A DNA stretch of 33,280 bases from Candidatus Rifleibacteriota bacterium (GCA_012517355.1 JAAYVD010000155.1:1-33280); one strand, 5' to 3'. Counted from the first letter of the stretch, positions 21,795 to 29,369 are shown. The notes: generated by a model from the sequence alone, not told the origin. A program made the numbers and translations.

Positions 21795-22919
21795 ATGAGC
21801 AGCATCATTCCACGAAAAGGCTTCTGGCACATCCAGTATACCAGAGATGGGAAAAAGGTTCACAAGTCCACCCGGATCAGGATAGACCTGGACCCCGAGA
21901 AGAAGCTTGCTAAGCAGGTGCAGAGGAACTTTGACACCGACGCGGCCAGGGCGGCGGCCGGGCTTGGCGATGTGCCGATGACGATTGCCGAAGGCCTGGC
22001 CGGCTTCATCTCCGCCCGGAAGAGTGAGGGGGTCTCGGAAAAGTGGGTGTCCCTCATGAAGCTGGCGGCCAGGGAATGGGTCGAGTTCTTCAAGAGGGTC
22101 AAGGTGTCCCGCTTCGAGGACATCACCCCTGGCCACGTCAATGCCTTCCTGGTCGAGAAGCGGAAGGCGCTGTCGGAAAAGACCTTGAAAATGAAACTGA
22201 TCATCTTCAGGAGCACGGTGCGGATGGTGAACGAGAACAGGGTGAACAAGATCAAGATGGCGAAATGGCCCGTGATCAAGCGCACCCCGACCAGGAACCC
22301 GGAGCGGATCGGCGGGTATGCTCCCGATGAGGTGGCCCGGCTGTTGGCATACTTCGAGGGGAACCGCCGGCGGCACTGGCTGGCGCCCGTGCTGTTCCTG
22401 GCCTATACCGGGTGCAGGTATTCGGAGATGGCCAGGGCGAAGGTCGGCGATGTCAGAGCGGGCCGGATCAGAATCGAGTCGAAGAAGACGGCCACCAACC
22501 CCAGGAACCAGTTCCGCATGGTAGAGCTGCACCCCCGCTTGGTGGAGGCGCTGGCGCCGATCCTCCAGGACGGCAAGCCCGGCGACCGCATCTTCCCGGG
22601 TGCCGAGAAGAAGTATCCCGACCTGGTGAACGTCTTCCGGCGGGCCTGCAAGAAACTGGGCATCCAGTACCGGCGCGTCCATGGCCTTCGCCATACCTGG
22701 ATCACCCAGCTTCTCATGGCCGGAACCCCCGTTCCCGTGGTCATGACGATGTGCGGGCACCGGGACTTGCAGACGACGCTCCGGTATCTCGATCTGCCAG
22801 ACGGGGCCACCTCGGGATACCTAGGGGCCCTGGATGCGTTCTCTGGCGTCTCCCCCGCTCAGCCGGCGTCGGGCTCGCCGGCAAAGAAGAACGTCGTGGC
22901 GCCGAGGAGGCGGTCATGA
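21795..22919 (+). CDS. int: Tyrosine recombinase / phage integrase
   Basis: A 374-residue tyrosine recombinase that would insert and excise the element. An N-terminal arm-binding-like segment (1-55) is followed by a SAM-like core-binding domain (about 60-165). The catalytic domain (about 180-345) has Arg in AYTGCRYSEM, a lysine-containing beta hairpin (IESKKTATN), HGLRHTW (His-x-x-Arg), GHRDLQTTLRYLDL (His and the nucleophile Tyr). The tail after residue 345 is low-complexity Pro/Ala/Ser. AGGAGG lies seven bases before the ATG at 21795; a longer frame starting at 21732 has no such site. It is the only convincing plus-strand gene. It is placed beside a tRNA-like attachment site, as is usual for integrative elements. 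Confidence 0.93.
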   Translation: MSSIIPRKGFWHIQYTRDGKKVHKSTRIRIDLDPEKKLAKQVQRNFDTDAARAAAGLGDVPMTIAEGLAGFISARKSEGVSEKWVSLMKLAAREWVEFFKRVKVSRFEDITPGHVNAFLVEKRKALSEKTLKMKLIIFRSTVRMVNENRVNKIKMAKWPVIKRTPTRNPERIGGYAPDEVARLLAYFEGNRRRHWLAPVLFLAYTGCRYSEMARAKVGDVRAGRIRIESKKTATNPRNQFRMVELHPRLVEALAPILQDGKPGDRIFPGAEKKYPDLVNVFRRACKKLGIQYRRVHGLRHTWITQLLMAGTPVPVVMTMCGHRDLQTTLRYLDLPDGATSGYLGALDAFSGVSPAQPASGSPAKKNVVAPRRRS

Positions 22920-22938
22920 CCTTCCCCCGGGCGGGCAT

Positions 22939-23130
22939 GTTGTAGATCGGCGCCTCGAAGTCGGTGGCGTGCTCGGCCGCGGCTTGCTGTGGTTTGGTCA
23001 ATTCCGGCAGGCCTGCCGTTTTTGACCAAAGCATCTTGATCACGCCGATGTCGCACCCCACAGCCTCGGCGATCTCCTCCTGGGTGTAGCACTGCATCCA
23101 CAGGTCGATCCCAACGCCTCGGTCTCCACC
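22939..23130 (-). pseudogene. Remnant of a ParB-like / DNA-methylase-associated protein
   Basis: The reading frame encodes DLWMQCYTQEEIAEAVGCDIG, a helix-turn-helix like that after the ParB nuclease domain in phage ParB/methyltransferase proteins. About 30 residues later DFEAPIYN appears, the family's usual end before its methylase part. The frame is blocked upstream by TGA at 23131-23133 and loses similarity downstream where it meets the integrase end. No start or ribosome site is seen. Both ends of the gene are missing, so this is a decayed or recombined fragment. Confidence 0.42.
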
Positions 23131-23133
23131 TCA

Positions 23134-23324
23134 GCGGTCAACCCAAAGGGAGGAACCGCCGGAAAATGGTACTACTGCGTGGCGGTAAAGACCGACCGCT
23201 GACCGATCCTCAACGCCCGCCTTCGGGGGAGGACCCGGAAAAGCCTTTTCCCATGCTGGTCTCCACGGGTATGCCGGTGGCCAGGCGGCGAACTCGGACA
23301 AGTCCATGTTTTCAGCCAGCCATG
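23134..23324. other. Short non-coding stretch
   Basis: No gene can be supported. On the plus strand an open frame from before 23112 to TGA at 23200-23202 ends in GKWYYCVAVKTDR, which looks protein-like. It has no start and may be the last piece of a deleted gene. Confidence 0.3.
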
Positions 23325-23366
23325 CGATCGGGCGGCTGGGAGCCTGAGCCCCTGGCCGCCCGATCG
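23325..23366 (-). terminator. 12-bp perfect hairpin at the end of the element's operon
   Basis: Arms cgatcgggcggc (23325-23336) and gccgcccgatcg (23355-23366) enclose an 18-base loop, starting nine bases after the last stop codon of the tail operon. No T-run follows on the minus strand, so it may act as an RNA-stabilising or factor-dependent end. Confidence 0.5.
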
Positions 23367-23374
23367 GCGGGCTG

Positions 23375-23866
23375 TTACACCCCAGCGACGGTGATGCCTT
23401 CCATCTTGGCCAGGACGCCGGCCCGCTTCATGACGTCGGCCATGAATCCACGGATGAACGCCTCCTGATCCAGGATCTTGATTCTGTGGTCGATCTGACC
23501 CTTGAACTCCTTCATGCTGGTGATCAGGTCGATGGTTGTCCTGATCTGCTGGTTACGCTGCTCGGCCTCCACCTTCCACAGGAACTCCCGATCCCGCAGG
23601 GTGTCCTCCTGCTTGTAGTCGAGGCCCTGGCGCTCGTCTTCCTGAAACCACTTCCAGTCCCTGGCCAGGTCTTCTTCGTAGCGCTTCAGGTCCTTGAGGA
23701 TGTCGGCGTTGAACCCCACGCCCCGGACCGTGATCTCGGCGGGGTCGATGCCGGCCTGTCGGAGGTCACGCTCGATGTCGAGATCCCAGGCGGCCTGGCC
23801 CTCCAGGTATTTCCGCACCCGGTCGGTAACGTCCTCGTTATTCCTGGTCGCGTCTTCGAGGTCCAT
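23375..23866 (-). CDS. Charged helical protein, in frame with and directly after the tape-measure gene
   Basis: A 163-residue highly charged, mostly helical protein with no recognised family. Its ATG follows the TAG of the tape-measure gene immediately and in the same reading frame. It has no clear Shine-Dalgarno. Its character (many Glu, Asp, Lys, Arg; RDREFLWKVEAEQRNQQIR) continues that of the tape-measure C-terminus. It is either a separate, translationally coupled gene or the C-terminal part of a 705-residue tape-measure protein interrupted by an amber codon. Confidence 0.7.
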   Translation of the reverse strand: MDLEDATRNNEDVTDRVRKYLEGQAAWDLDIERDLRQAGIDPAEITVRGVGFNADILKDLKRYEEDLARDWKWFQEDERQGLDYKQEDTLRDREFLWKVEAEQRNQQIRTTIDLITSMKEFKGQIDHRIKILDQEAFIRGFMADVMKRAGVLAKMEGITVAGV

Positions 23867-25492
23867 CTACTGGCGGCGCCGGAGCGCCCGATCTTCCGCG
23901 TCCTGCTCGCGCTTGAACTGCGTGTCCGCCAGCTCCTTGCGACGATCCCAGAAGAGCTCCTCCAGCCGCACCCGGTTCTCCAGGGCATCCTTGACCTTGG
24001 ACATGCGCTCCTCTTCGGCGGCCATCTCGTCGCGCAGCGCCTCCTTCTGCAACTCCCTGGCCCGGTCCATCGACTTCTCGCGGATGGCCTCCTCCATGTC
24101 GGCGGCCTTCTTCGCCAGCTTCTCCCGCTCGTCAACGGTCTTCTTCTCCTCGGCGATCAGCTTCTGGAAGTACTTGTCGATGTCCTTCTGACCGGCCTCG
24201 ATGGCCTCCTGGGTCTTTTCCAGCCGCCCCACGTTGCCCTCGACGTCGGCCTCGGTGATGACCTCGCCCAGCTTCGCCGCGTCCTTGGCCTCGCGGGCGT
24301 TCTGCATGAACTGGAGGTAGCGTTTCTCGAAGTCGGCCACCTCCTTTTCGCTCTTCGCGACGATGTCTTCGCCGGTGAGGAAGTCGAGCATGGAGTTTTT
24401 TCTGGTGGATGTGAGAGCGCCCAGGCCTTCCAGCGTGGTGGCCGTCAGATCCAGGACCGTTGGAAGGCCTCGCTTCGCCGTATCCACGAACAGCTCCACT
24501 TGCTCGGATGCGCTGGTGAACACGTTGGAAACCGACTTTGCGAACCTGTCGAACTCGACGGTGTCGAGGACTTCCCCGATGGCGTCTTTGGTGGCCAGCA
24601 CCGTTTCCGTGAACGACTCCCAGGCCCCGGCGTCGGCGATGCGCTTCGCGGCGTCCTCTCCGAGATCCCCGATCTTGGTGAGCCCGACTTCGGCGGTCTT
24701 CGTGGCCCGCTCCATGGCGCCGGCGTATCGGTCTCCCAGCGCTTCTGTCAGCATGTCCAGGGCCTCGCGGCCGTCCATGGCGTCGGCTCCCATGGCCTTG
24801 ATCTGCTTCGCGGTGAGCCCGGTCTTTTCCTCCAACATCTCGAAGACCGGAATCCCTTCCTTCGCGATCGCGGTCAACGACTTGAAATCGACCAGGCCGG
24901 TGGTGTTCATCTTGGCCAGGGGATCGAGCAGCCTGTCGAACGACATTCCGGTTGCCTGTGCCGCATCGCCCAGGGCCTGCATCATCTTCCCACCGTCGGC
25001 GAGGGGATCAAACCCCTGCCTTTTGAGGGCGATCATGCGCTGGGTCACTTCTTCAACGTCCTGGGGGACCTTGCTCTCGAACTCCTGCGCCCATGCCAGG
25101 GCGCGGTCGCCCATGCCATCGGAACCCCACATGGCATCCATCTGGACCTGGAGCCGGTCGAACTTGGTGCCGACGTCGTAGACGGCTCCGGCCATGGTGG
25201 CCATTCCGTCGGCGACGGCAGACACCCCGGCCTCGAACAGGTTCAGCGGCTCCAGCGCGACCAGGAAGGGCTTCGCGTACCGGTCAACGGCCTCGGCGGC
25301 AATATCGCTCGGCCTCCATGCGTCCTGGAGCTTTTCGAACGCTTGTTTCAGCTCGGCCGATGCGTCCCTGGAGCGCCTGGCCTGGGAAACCGTTTCATCG
25401 GCGAACTGGGATACTTTCTTAGCGGCCGTGTCGAAAGCGTTGGAGACGAGGTCCCCGCCGATTGCGGAGAGTAGGATCTTGAGTTCAGCCAT
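23867..25492 (-). CDS. Phage tail tape-measure protein
   Basis: A 541-residue tape-measure protein, which sets tail length and chaperones DNA ejection in long-tailed phages. The N-terminal domain carries the family pattern: the helical start MAELKILLSAIGGDLV, FDRLQVQMDAMWGS, IALKRQGFDPLADGGKMMQALGDAAQATGMSFDRLLDPLAKM, then LTAIAKEGIPVFEMLEEKTGLTAKQIKAMG. Residues from about 370 to 541 are coiled coil, rich in Glu, Lys, Arg and Ala. There is no transmembrane peptidase-like region, and the protein is short for the family. GAAAGGG lies about nine bases before the ATG. The 79-base gap upstream of it has no clear promoter. The gene ends in TAG and the frame stays open past it. Confidence 0.85.
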   Translation of the reverse strand: MAELKILLSAIGGDLVSNAFDTAAKKVSQFADETVSQARRSRDASAELKQAFEKLQDAWRPSDIAAEAVDRYAKPFLVALEPLNLFEAGVSAVADGMATMAGAVYDVGTKFDRLQVQMDAMWGSDGMGDRALAWAQEFESKVPQDVEEVTQRMIALKRQGFDPLADGGKMMQALGDAAQATGMSFDRLLDPLAKMNTTGLVDFKSLTAIAKEGIPVFEMLEEKTGLTAKQIKAMGADAMDGREALDMLTEALGDRYAGAMERATKTAEVGLTKIGDLGEDAAKRIADAGAWESFTETVLATKDAIGEVLDTVEFDRFAKSVSNVFTSASEQVELFVDTAKRGLPTVLDLTATTLEGLGALTSTRKNSMLDFLTGEDIVAKSEKEVADFEKRYLQFMQNAREAKDAAKLGEVITEADVEGNVGRLEKTQEAIEAGQKDIDKYFQKLIAEEKKTVDEREKLAKKAADMEEAIREKSMDRARELQKEALRDEMAAEEERMSKVKDALENRVRLEELFWDRRKELADTQFKREQDAEDRALRRRQ

Positions 25493-25571
25493 TACGTTTG
25501 CCCTTTCGTGGCCCGCACGGGGCCTGGATTGTCTACTCTAAATATGTCCCGTCTTGACCCCTCTGGCAAGA

Positions 25572-25853
25572 TCAGATTCTGACCTTTCTCTTATCGTCTT
25601 CCCCCACCCTGGCCGGCGAGATGAGCCGCTGCGGGCTCTGCATCAGCCAGACCTCCATGCGTCGCCAGGTCTTGGTTCCGATCTCGAACAGGAGCCGCTG
25701 GTCGAGCGCTCCTCCCTCGGACTCGGCAAGGCCCGCGGCGATGGCGCGCGCGTAGTCGAAGCCCAGGAGATACGCCATCCTGGCCACGGCAAACAATTTG
25801 CGCTCCAACGCTTCACGGGAGGCGACGATCCTATCGGTGGTGGCCATGGTCAC
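25572..25853 (-). CDS. Small protein upstream of the tape measure (possible tail assembly protein)
   Basis: A 93-residue helical protein with no family I can name. The GTG start at 25851-25853 overlaps the previous TGA as GTGA, which favours it over the ATG six bases later. It lies where tail assembly chaperones are usually encoded, just before the tape-measure gene. I see no obvious slippery frameshift sequence, so this role is a positional guess. Confidence 0.55.
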   Translation of the reverse strand: MTMATTDRIVASREALERKLFAVARMAYLLGFDYARAIAAGLAESEGGALDQRLLFEIGTKTWRRMEVWLMQSPQRLISPARVGEDDKRKVRI

Positions 25854-26026
25854 GCCCAGTGGGGTGGGTGAAGGCAGGTCGGCCAGGACTCCAGCCAGGC
25901 CTCCAGCCGGTCGCCGGCCTTGATCGGTGTCTCCAGGAGGAGCCTGGATTCAACCAGGCCGTGGGAGAACCGGTAGCCAGTCTCGATGGCGGCCCTGGTG
26001 GCGTCGTTCTGGCGGAGGTAGCCCAT
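25850..26026 (-). CDS. 58-residue protein
   Basis: An unrecognised small protein, starting MGYLRQNDATRAAIETGYRF and ending in HPPHWA. Its ATG lies three bases after the previous stop and its TGA overlaps the next GTG start. This close packing and a sensible helical, amphipathic composition support it as a real gene. Confidence 0.55.
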   Translation of the reverse strand: MGYLRQNDATRAAIETGYRFSHGLVESRLLLETPIKAGDRLEAWLESWPTCLHPPHWA

Positions 26027-26029
26027 AGG

Positions 26030-26374
26030 TTAGGCCTGGGTCGCTTCCGACCCGGTCGGCCCGGTCGGCTCGGTCGGTCCGACGTCTGCCTGCTCGGCGC
26101 CGGCCGGAACGGCTCCTGCCTGCTCGGCCATGCTGACGAAGGCGGCGGCCAGGTGCTCGGCCTCGGGGGTGTGCGGCCCCCACTTCCCGCCAGGCGCCCG
26201 GCCGCGGGCCTGCCACAGGCGCACCAGGTGAGCGGCTGGCATGCCGGAAGGCAGGCGGTCGCGAGGCCCGAAGGCCTTGTCTCCGGCCACCAGGACCGGC
26301 TGGTTGTAGCTGCTGGCCGGGTGATCGGTGGTCAAGCAGGCCTCCACGCCGGAGTTTCGGTAGATGATGTTCAT
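26030..26374 (-). CDS. 114-residue element protein of unknown function
   Basis: An unrecognised protein starting MNIIYRNSGVEACLTTDHPA, with a central PGGKWGPHTPEAEHLAAAF segment and a Thr/Gly/Pro-rich C-terminus. GAGGAG nine bases upstream marks the ATG at 26372-26374; a GTG at 26405-26407 would add 11 residues. A 12-base exact repeat (ttcattttttgg at 26370-26381 and 26393-26404) surrounds the start. The upstream copy begins an 8-codon frame whose TGA overlaps this ATG, a possible leader peptide. It lies in the small-gene block before the tail genes. Confidence 0.6.
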   Translation of the reverse strand: MNIIYRNSGVEACLTTDHPASSYNQPVLVAGDKAFGPRDRLPSGMPAAHLVRLWQARGRAPGGKWGPHTPEAEHLAAAFVSMAEQAGAVPAGAEQADVGPTEPTGPTGSEATQA

Positions 26375-26420
26375 TTTTTGGATCTCCTCGTTTTCATTTT
26401 TTGGCACTGGCAGGTTACAT

Positions 26421-26651
26421 TTACATCAGAATTTCGAGGTCAGAGTAGGCGAGGCGATCGGCATGCCAGACCCTCCCCGCGGTGGCACGGATAAGGACCC
26501 GTAAAACATTCTTCCAGCGCAGGTCTCCGGCCATCCCCGCGCCATTTCGCCGGAAACGGCCCGTCCTTGCGTCGGCGCGATGGTCGAGGAGCCGAGTAGC
26601 CGGGCATGCCCAGCCGATGGCCTTCCTGGCCGTCCTGGCGTTGCGGGTCAC
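26421..26651 (-). CDS. 76-residue basic protein
   Basis: An unrecognised, Arg-rich protein starting at GTG. It contains a C-terminal motif GDLRWKNVLRVLIRATAGRVWHADRLAY. Its GTG overlaps the stop codon of the 23-residue membrane peptide gene (GTGA), which is why I prefer this frame to an overlapping alternative at 26440-26676. Confidence 0.45.
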   Translation of the reverse strand: MTRNARTARKAIGWACPATRLLDHRADARTGRFRRNGAGMAGDLRWKNVLRVLIRATAGRVWHADRLAYSDLEILM

Positions 26652-26719
26652 AGGATGCCACCTCCCTGCCGGGCAAGCAGGAGGAGGAGCGCCAGGCAGA
26701 ACAGGGCGGTGCCGATCAC
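26648..26719 (-). CDS. 23-residue membrane peptide
   Basis: A tiny frame encoding a single hydrophobic helix (IGTALFCLALLLLLARQGGG). Its GTG start overlaps the upstream TGA and its own TGA overlaps the next GTG. The chained overlaps on both sides support translation. It could be a membrane-anchored regulator or a holin-like peptide, but the function is unknown. Confidence 0.42.
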   Translation of the reverse strand: MIGTALFCLALLLLLARQGGGIL

Positions 26720-27009
26720 GGAGTTGTGCCCTCGCCGGCGCCTGGTCGAACGGTCCATCCTTCCCCGAGGCGGGCGGCGCAGGCCTCGGCCTTCGCCCGC
26801 TCGTGGTGCCGGTGGCCGCAGCGCTTGGCGTCTGTGTGCGCCTCCCACCAGGGGAGCGGCGGGGGGTTGGACATCTGCCCCCGAAGTGTCGCGGCCGCTG
26901 CGTCAATTCGGGCCAGGGTCTCCGGGGAGAGTTTGGCGAACATGGCGCCGTCTGTCGGGTCGCTGGCCAGGCCGGCGCGGATCGCCACCAGCACGTAAAT
27001 GGAAATCAT
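26716..27009 (-). CDS. 97-residue protein, Trp/His-rich C-terminal half
   Basis: An unrecognised protein starting MISIYVLVAIRAGLASDPTD. It has a helical N-terminal half (LSPETLARIDAAAATLRGQM). The C-terminal half contains HTDAKRCGHRHHERAKAEAC, a Cys/His-rich stretch that may bind a metal. GGAGG seven bases before the ATG supports the start. It follows the terminator-like hairpin at 27027-27060, so it may begin a new transcript unit. Confidence 0.6.
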   Translation of the reverse strand: MISIYVLVAIRAGLASDPTDGAMFAKLSPETLARIDAAAATLRGQMSNPPPLPWWEAHTDAKRCGHRHHERAKAEACAARLGEGWTVRPGAGEGTTP

Positions 27010-27026
27010 GGGACACCTCCAGGCGG

Positions 27027-27060
27027 AAAAAGGGAGGCGGGGGAGGAGCCCCCGGCCTCC
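27027..27060 (-). terminator. Intrinsic terminator inside the element's operon
   Basis: An 11-bp stem with one bulged base (GGAGGC-GGGGG arms at 27033-27043 with 27049-27060) and a 5-base loop is followed on the minus strand by CTTTTT (27027-27031). It lies between the 252-residue and 97-residue genes and could reduce expression of the tail block. Confidence 0.6.
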
Positions 27061-27118
27061 AGAGTCGAAGGAGAACCGGCGGGATCATTCTGCAGAGGCG
27101 CCCCGCCGGGCAGGAGGA

Positions 27119-27877
27119 CTATCCCAGAAGGCGACCCGCCGCGGCGAAGTCGCCCTTGGAGGCGGCGCACCGGCCGAGCGCGTCGAGGACGATGTCATGG
27201 TCGGGAGATCCCGTCTCCTCGCTGATCCGGAGCGCGGCCCTCAAGTGCGGCTCGGCGAGGAGGGGTTTGCTCTTCTTCAGCAGGATCTCGCCGACCCGCA
27301 AGTGCGCCTCGCCGGTGTTGCTGGAGGACTCACCGTTGGGCAGTTCCCGAAGCAAGGTCAGCATGCGGATCGCCTCGGCGGCGGCCAGGTCGAACTTTCC
27401 GGCAGCCTCGAAGGCTGCGCTTCGGACGTCGTGGCCTCGGATGGTCGCGTCCTTGGGCAGATCGAGGGCGTGGGCGTCCTCGGAGATGGCGATGGCGGCA
27501 GCCTTGGCCGCGGCGTCGAACTGGCCGATGGCGAGCAGTTTCTCGGCGGTGTCGAGTTGAACAACGATCTGGTCGCGCTTCTCCTGCCGGGTCGCTTCCT
27601 CGGCGGCGAAGTCGTAGGCTCGGATTCCTGCTTTGATGGCGGCCTCCAGGGTCTCTCCCCGGGGGAACCCGGACGGGTGCGCGTTCCCGACGTGCGTCGG
27701 GTAGCACGTTGCGCACAGCTGAAAAACGATCACGCGATCCGCGGTCGGCACTCCGTAATACCCGGAGCGGCGGTAGTCAACGGCAATCGACGGAATCGCG
27801 GTTCCTGGCGGTTGCCCGCAGATCAGGCACTGGTTCGGGCTGAGATGGATTCCGTCACTGAGTGGGTGGAACGGCAT
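27119..27877 (-). CDS. Zinc-ribbon-like protein with helical (TPR-like) repeats
   Basis: A 252-residue protein. The N-terminus has CLICG and, about 35 residues later, CATCYPTH, two CxxC pairs suggesting a zinc site. From residue 75 on it is all helix, with repeated AEKLLAIGQFDAAAKAAAIAI and HLRVGEILLKKSKPLLAEPHL patterns that resemble TPR units. AGGAGG nine bases upstream fixes the ATG within the last 23 bases of the preceding gene. No named family is recognised; a protein-protein scaffold is the most that can be inferred. A terminator lies after it. Confidence 0.65.
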   Translation of the reverse strand: MPFHPLSDGIHLSPNQCLICGQPPGTAIPSIAVDYRRSGYYGVPTADRVIVFQLCATCYPTHVGNAHPSGFPRGETLEAAIKAGIRAYDFAAEEATRQEKRDQIVVQLDTAEKLLAIGQFDAAAKAAAIAISEDAHALDLPKDATIRGHDVRSAAFEAAGKFDLAAAEAIRMLTLLRELPNGESSSNTGEAHLRVGEILLKKSKPLLAEPHLRAALRISEETGSPDHDIVLDALGRCAASKGDFAAAGRLLG

Positions 27878-28454
27878 TCGATGTTTCCTCCTGTTCCCCG
27901 CCGGTCTCGGCGGGGTTTTCGATGGTGATTTTGCAAGAAAAGTCCTTAGGGAAGTATGTGACCGCGCATTCGTAGAGCCAGAATCTGGTGACCAGTTGTT
28001 TCGGCCCGCTGAACCGGCCACCCAGGACTGTCTCGGCCCGGTCCGGCCCGACCCTGTGTTTTTCTTGAATGACGAACCCGGCCGAGCAGTATCCAATGTT
28101 CCCGCGGAGGACCTCGCTCTCGACCTGCCTGGCCATTGGGTGGTCGCTGAACTCCAGCGTTCCGGTGATTGCGAACATCCAGGAACCGAGCGCATCGAAC
28201 TGGACCTCCTCAATCCGAAGGTTCCCCACTCCACCGATGACCTTGTCGGAGTCCTTGAGGTGATCGGTGGTGAGCGCCAGGCGGGGAGGCAGCCACGTGC
28301 CGGGCCGGATGACGACGACCTGTTCGTTTCGCCCAAGGTCCTCCGGCGCCTCGTCGCCGATCTTGAGCCCGCGGTCGGTCAGGATGATGGCGCGGATCTT
28401 CGGCTTCGGCCTGGTCTGGCGGCCGGTTGGCAAACTCTCGGGAAGCGCGGTCAT
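27855..28454 (-). CDS. HK97-prohead-protease-like (S78) protein
   Basis: A 199-residue protein whose central part matches the layout of HK97-type capsid maturation proteases. H65 lies in LTTDHLKDSD, a segment FAITGTLEFSDHPMAR follows, S124 lies in GYCSAGF (normally VSVGF), and E162 lies in WLYECAVTYFP (normally WELxEVSxVPxP). In HK97 gp4 the catalytic His, Ser and Glu are at similar spacing. GGAGGG eight bases before the ATG and an ATGA overlap with the previous gene fix the start. No portal or major capsid gene is adjacent, unlike usual phages, so it could be a diverged relative with another job. Confidence 0.45.
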   Translation of the reverse strand: MTALPESLPTGRQTRPKPKIRAIILTDRGLKIGDEAPEDLGRNEQVVVIRPGTWLPPRLALTTDHLKDSDKVIGGVGNLRIEEVQFDALGSWMFAITGTLEFSDHPMARQVESEVLRGNIGYCSAGFVIQEKHRVGPDRAETVLGGRFSGPKQLVTRFWLYECAVTYFPKDFSCKITIENPAETGGEQEETSNAVPPTQ

Positions 28455-28705
28455 CGCACGCTCCCTCCGTGCCCCGTCGAGAGCCCAGGCCCTCCGACCC
28501 GGGTGGTGATCCGGCCGGTGGAATGGCCAGACGGCCCCCTGTCCAAGGTCCGGCGCAGTATCTCGGCCAGCGCGGCGCGATCACTGGGGATGCCGAGCTG
28601 CCGTTGAAGCGCCAGCAGCATGGCGCGGACCACCTCGGATGTCGGCAAGCGCAGGTCCTGAGCGAGGTCTTGAACGGTCATTCTGGTTTCGGGGTCGAGA
28701 TTCAC
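28451..28705 (-). CDS. 84-residue small helical protein (possible DNA-binding)
   Basis: The N-terminal half (MTVQDLAQDLRLPTSEVVRAMLLALQ) looks like an HTH or IF2-N-like three-helix unit. The C-terminal part is Gly/Ser/Thr/Arg-rich and probably disordered. The GTG start is preceded by AGGAGG seven bases upstream, and its TGA overlaps the next ATG. The role is unknown; a small regulator is a reasonable guess. Confidence 0.55.
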   Translation of the reverse strand: MNLDPETRMTVQDLAQDLRLPTSEVVRAMLLALQRQLGIPSDRAALAEILRRTLDRGPSGHSTGRITTRVGGPGLSTGHGGSVR

Positions 28706-28758
28706 GGGGATTCCTCCTGTCTTTTTCGGTTGGCCAGGCGCCCAGCCTGGTTGATCTG

Positions 28759-29163
28759 CTACTTGCGCGCGGGTCGGCCAGTGCCTTCGAGGTAGTAGCC
28801 GGTGGCCCCGTGAGGCATGTATGGGTTTTCTTCAGGCTGGCAGCCTTCCTGCTCCAGCAGGTAGGTCATGATCTCTGGCGCTACCAGATGCGGGTTCGCG
28901 GCCAGCCAGTGGTTGACGTAGATGCGGAAGGGAAGGTCGCCGCGGGCGGGGAGGCGCTTCCCGAGGACCTTCTTCTGGTAGGCCCGGCCCCTGGCATCCA
29001 GCTCCTCAATGGCCCGCCAGTAATGGGCCTCTGCGATCCGCAGGAGCGCGGCGGCCCGGACCTCGACAGTCTTTGTGGTGTCGCGGTAGACCGGCCAGGC
29101 CTCCTGCTTCATCGCCTCTCGGTCCTGGTAGCCGGGGATGTTGTAGACGAAGTGCTGCTTCAC
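28759..29163 (-). CDS. 134-residue element protein of unknown function
   Basis: An unrecognised mainly helical protein starting MKQHFVYNIPGYQDREAM, with a central RAAALLRIAEAHYWRAIEEL helix and a C-terminal HGATGYYLEGTGRP segment. The GTG start at 29161-29163 overlaps the previous TGA as GTGA. A longer frame reaching 29430 runs through the upstream gene in another frame and is not used. Confidence 0.6.
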   Translation of the reverse strand: MKQHFVYNIPGYQDREAMKQEAWPVYRDTTKTVEVRAAALLRIAEAHYWRAIEELDARGRAYQKKVLGKRLPARGDLPFRIYVNHWLAANPHLVAPEIMTYLLEQEGCQPEENPYMPHGATGYYLEGTGRPARK

Positions 29164-29369
29164 TTGCGGGCCTCCTTGACGGTGGTGGATATGGAGGACA
29201 GGACACTGATGAGCGCATGGTCGTCGCCGGCGGTCTCGGCCGTGAGAGCCTGGTCGATCAGCGACGACAGCCTGCTCCAGGTCGGGGAGTCCCGGCCGGC
29301 CAGGTCGGCCGTGCGGCAGGCCTGGGAGATGATGGCCGGGATGTCGGCCATGCAGATGGTGGTGGTCAT
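29160..29369 (-). CDS. 69-residue element protein
   Basis: An unrecognised helical protein (MTTTICMADIPAIISQACRT start). AAGGAG nine bases before the ATG and an ATGA overlap with the primase stop support it. It ends by overlapping the next GTG, so it is coupled on both sides. Confidence 0.58.
   Translation of the reverse strand: MTTTICMADIPAIISQACRTADLAGRDSPTWSRLSSLIDQALTAETAGDDHALISVLSSISTTVKEARK

Noticed and set aside
23486-25474. 662-residue plus-strand frame
   Set aside because: Leu/Val/Gly-rich antisense shadow of the tape-measure gene.
26440-26676. Alternative 78-residue minus frame
   Set aside because: It overlaps the 76-residue frame, which has the GTGA overlap to its neighbour; no ribosome site for this one.
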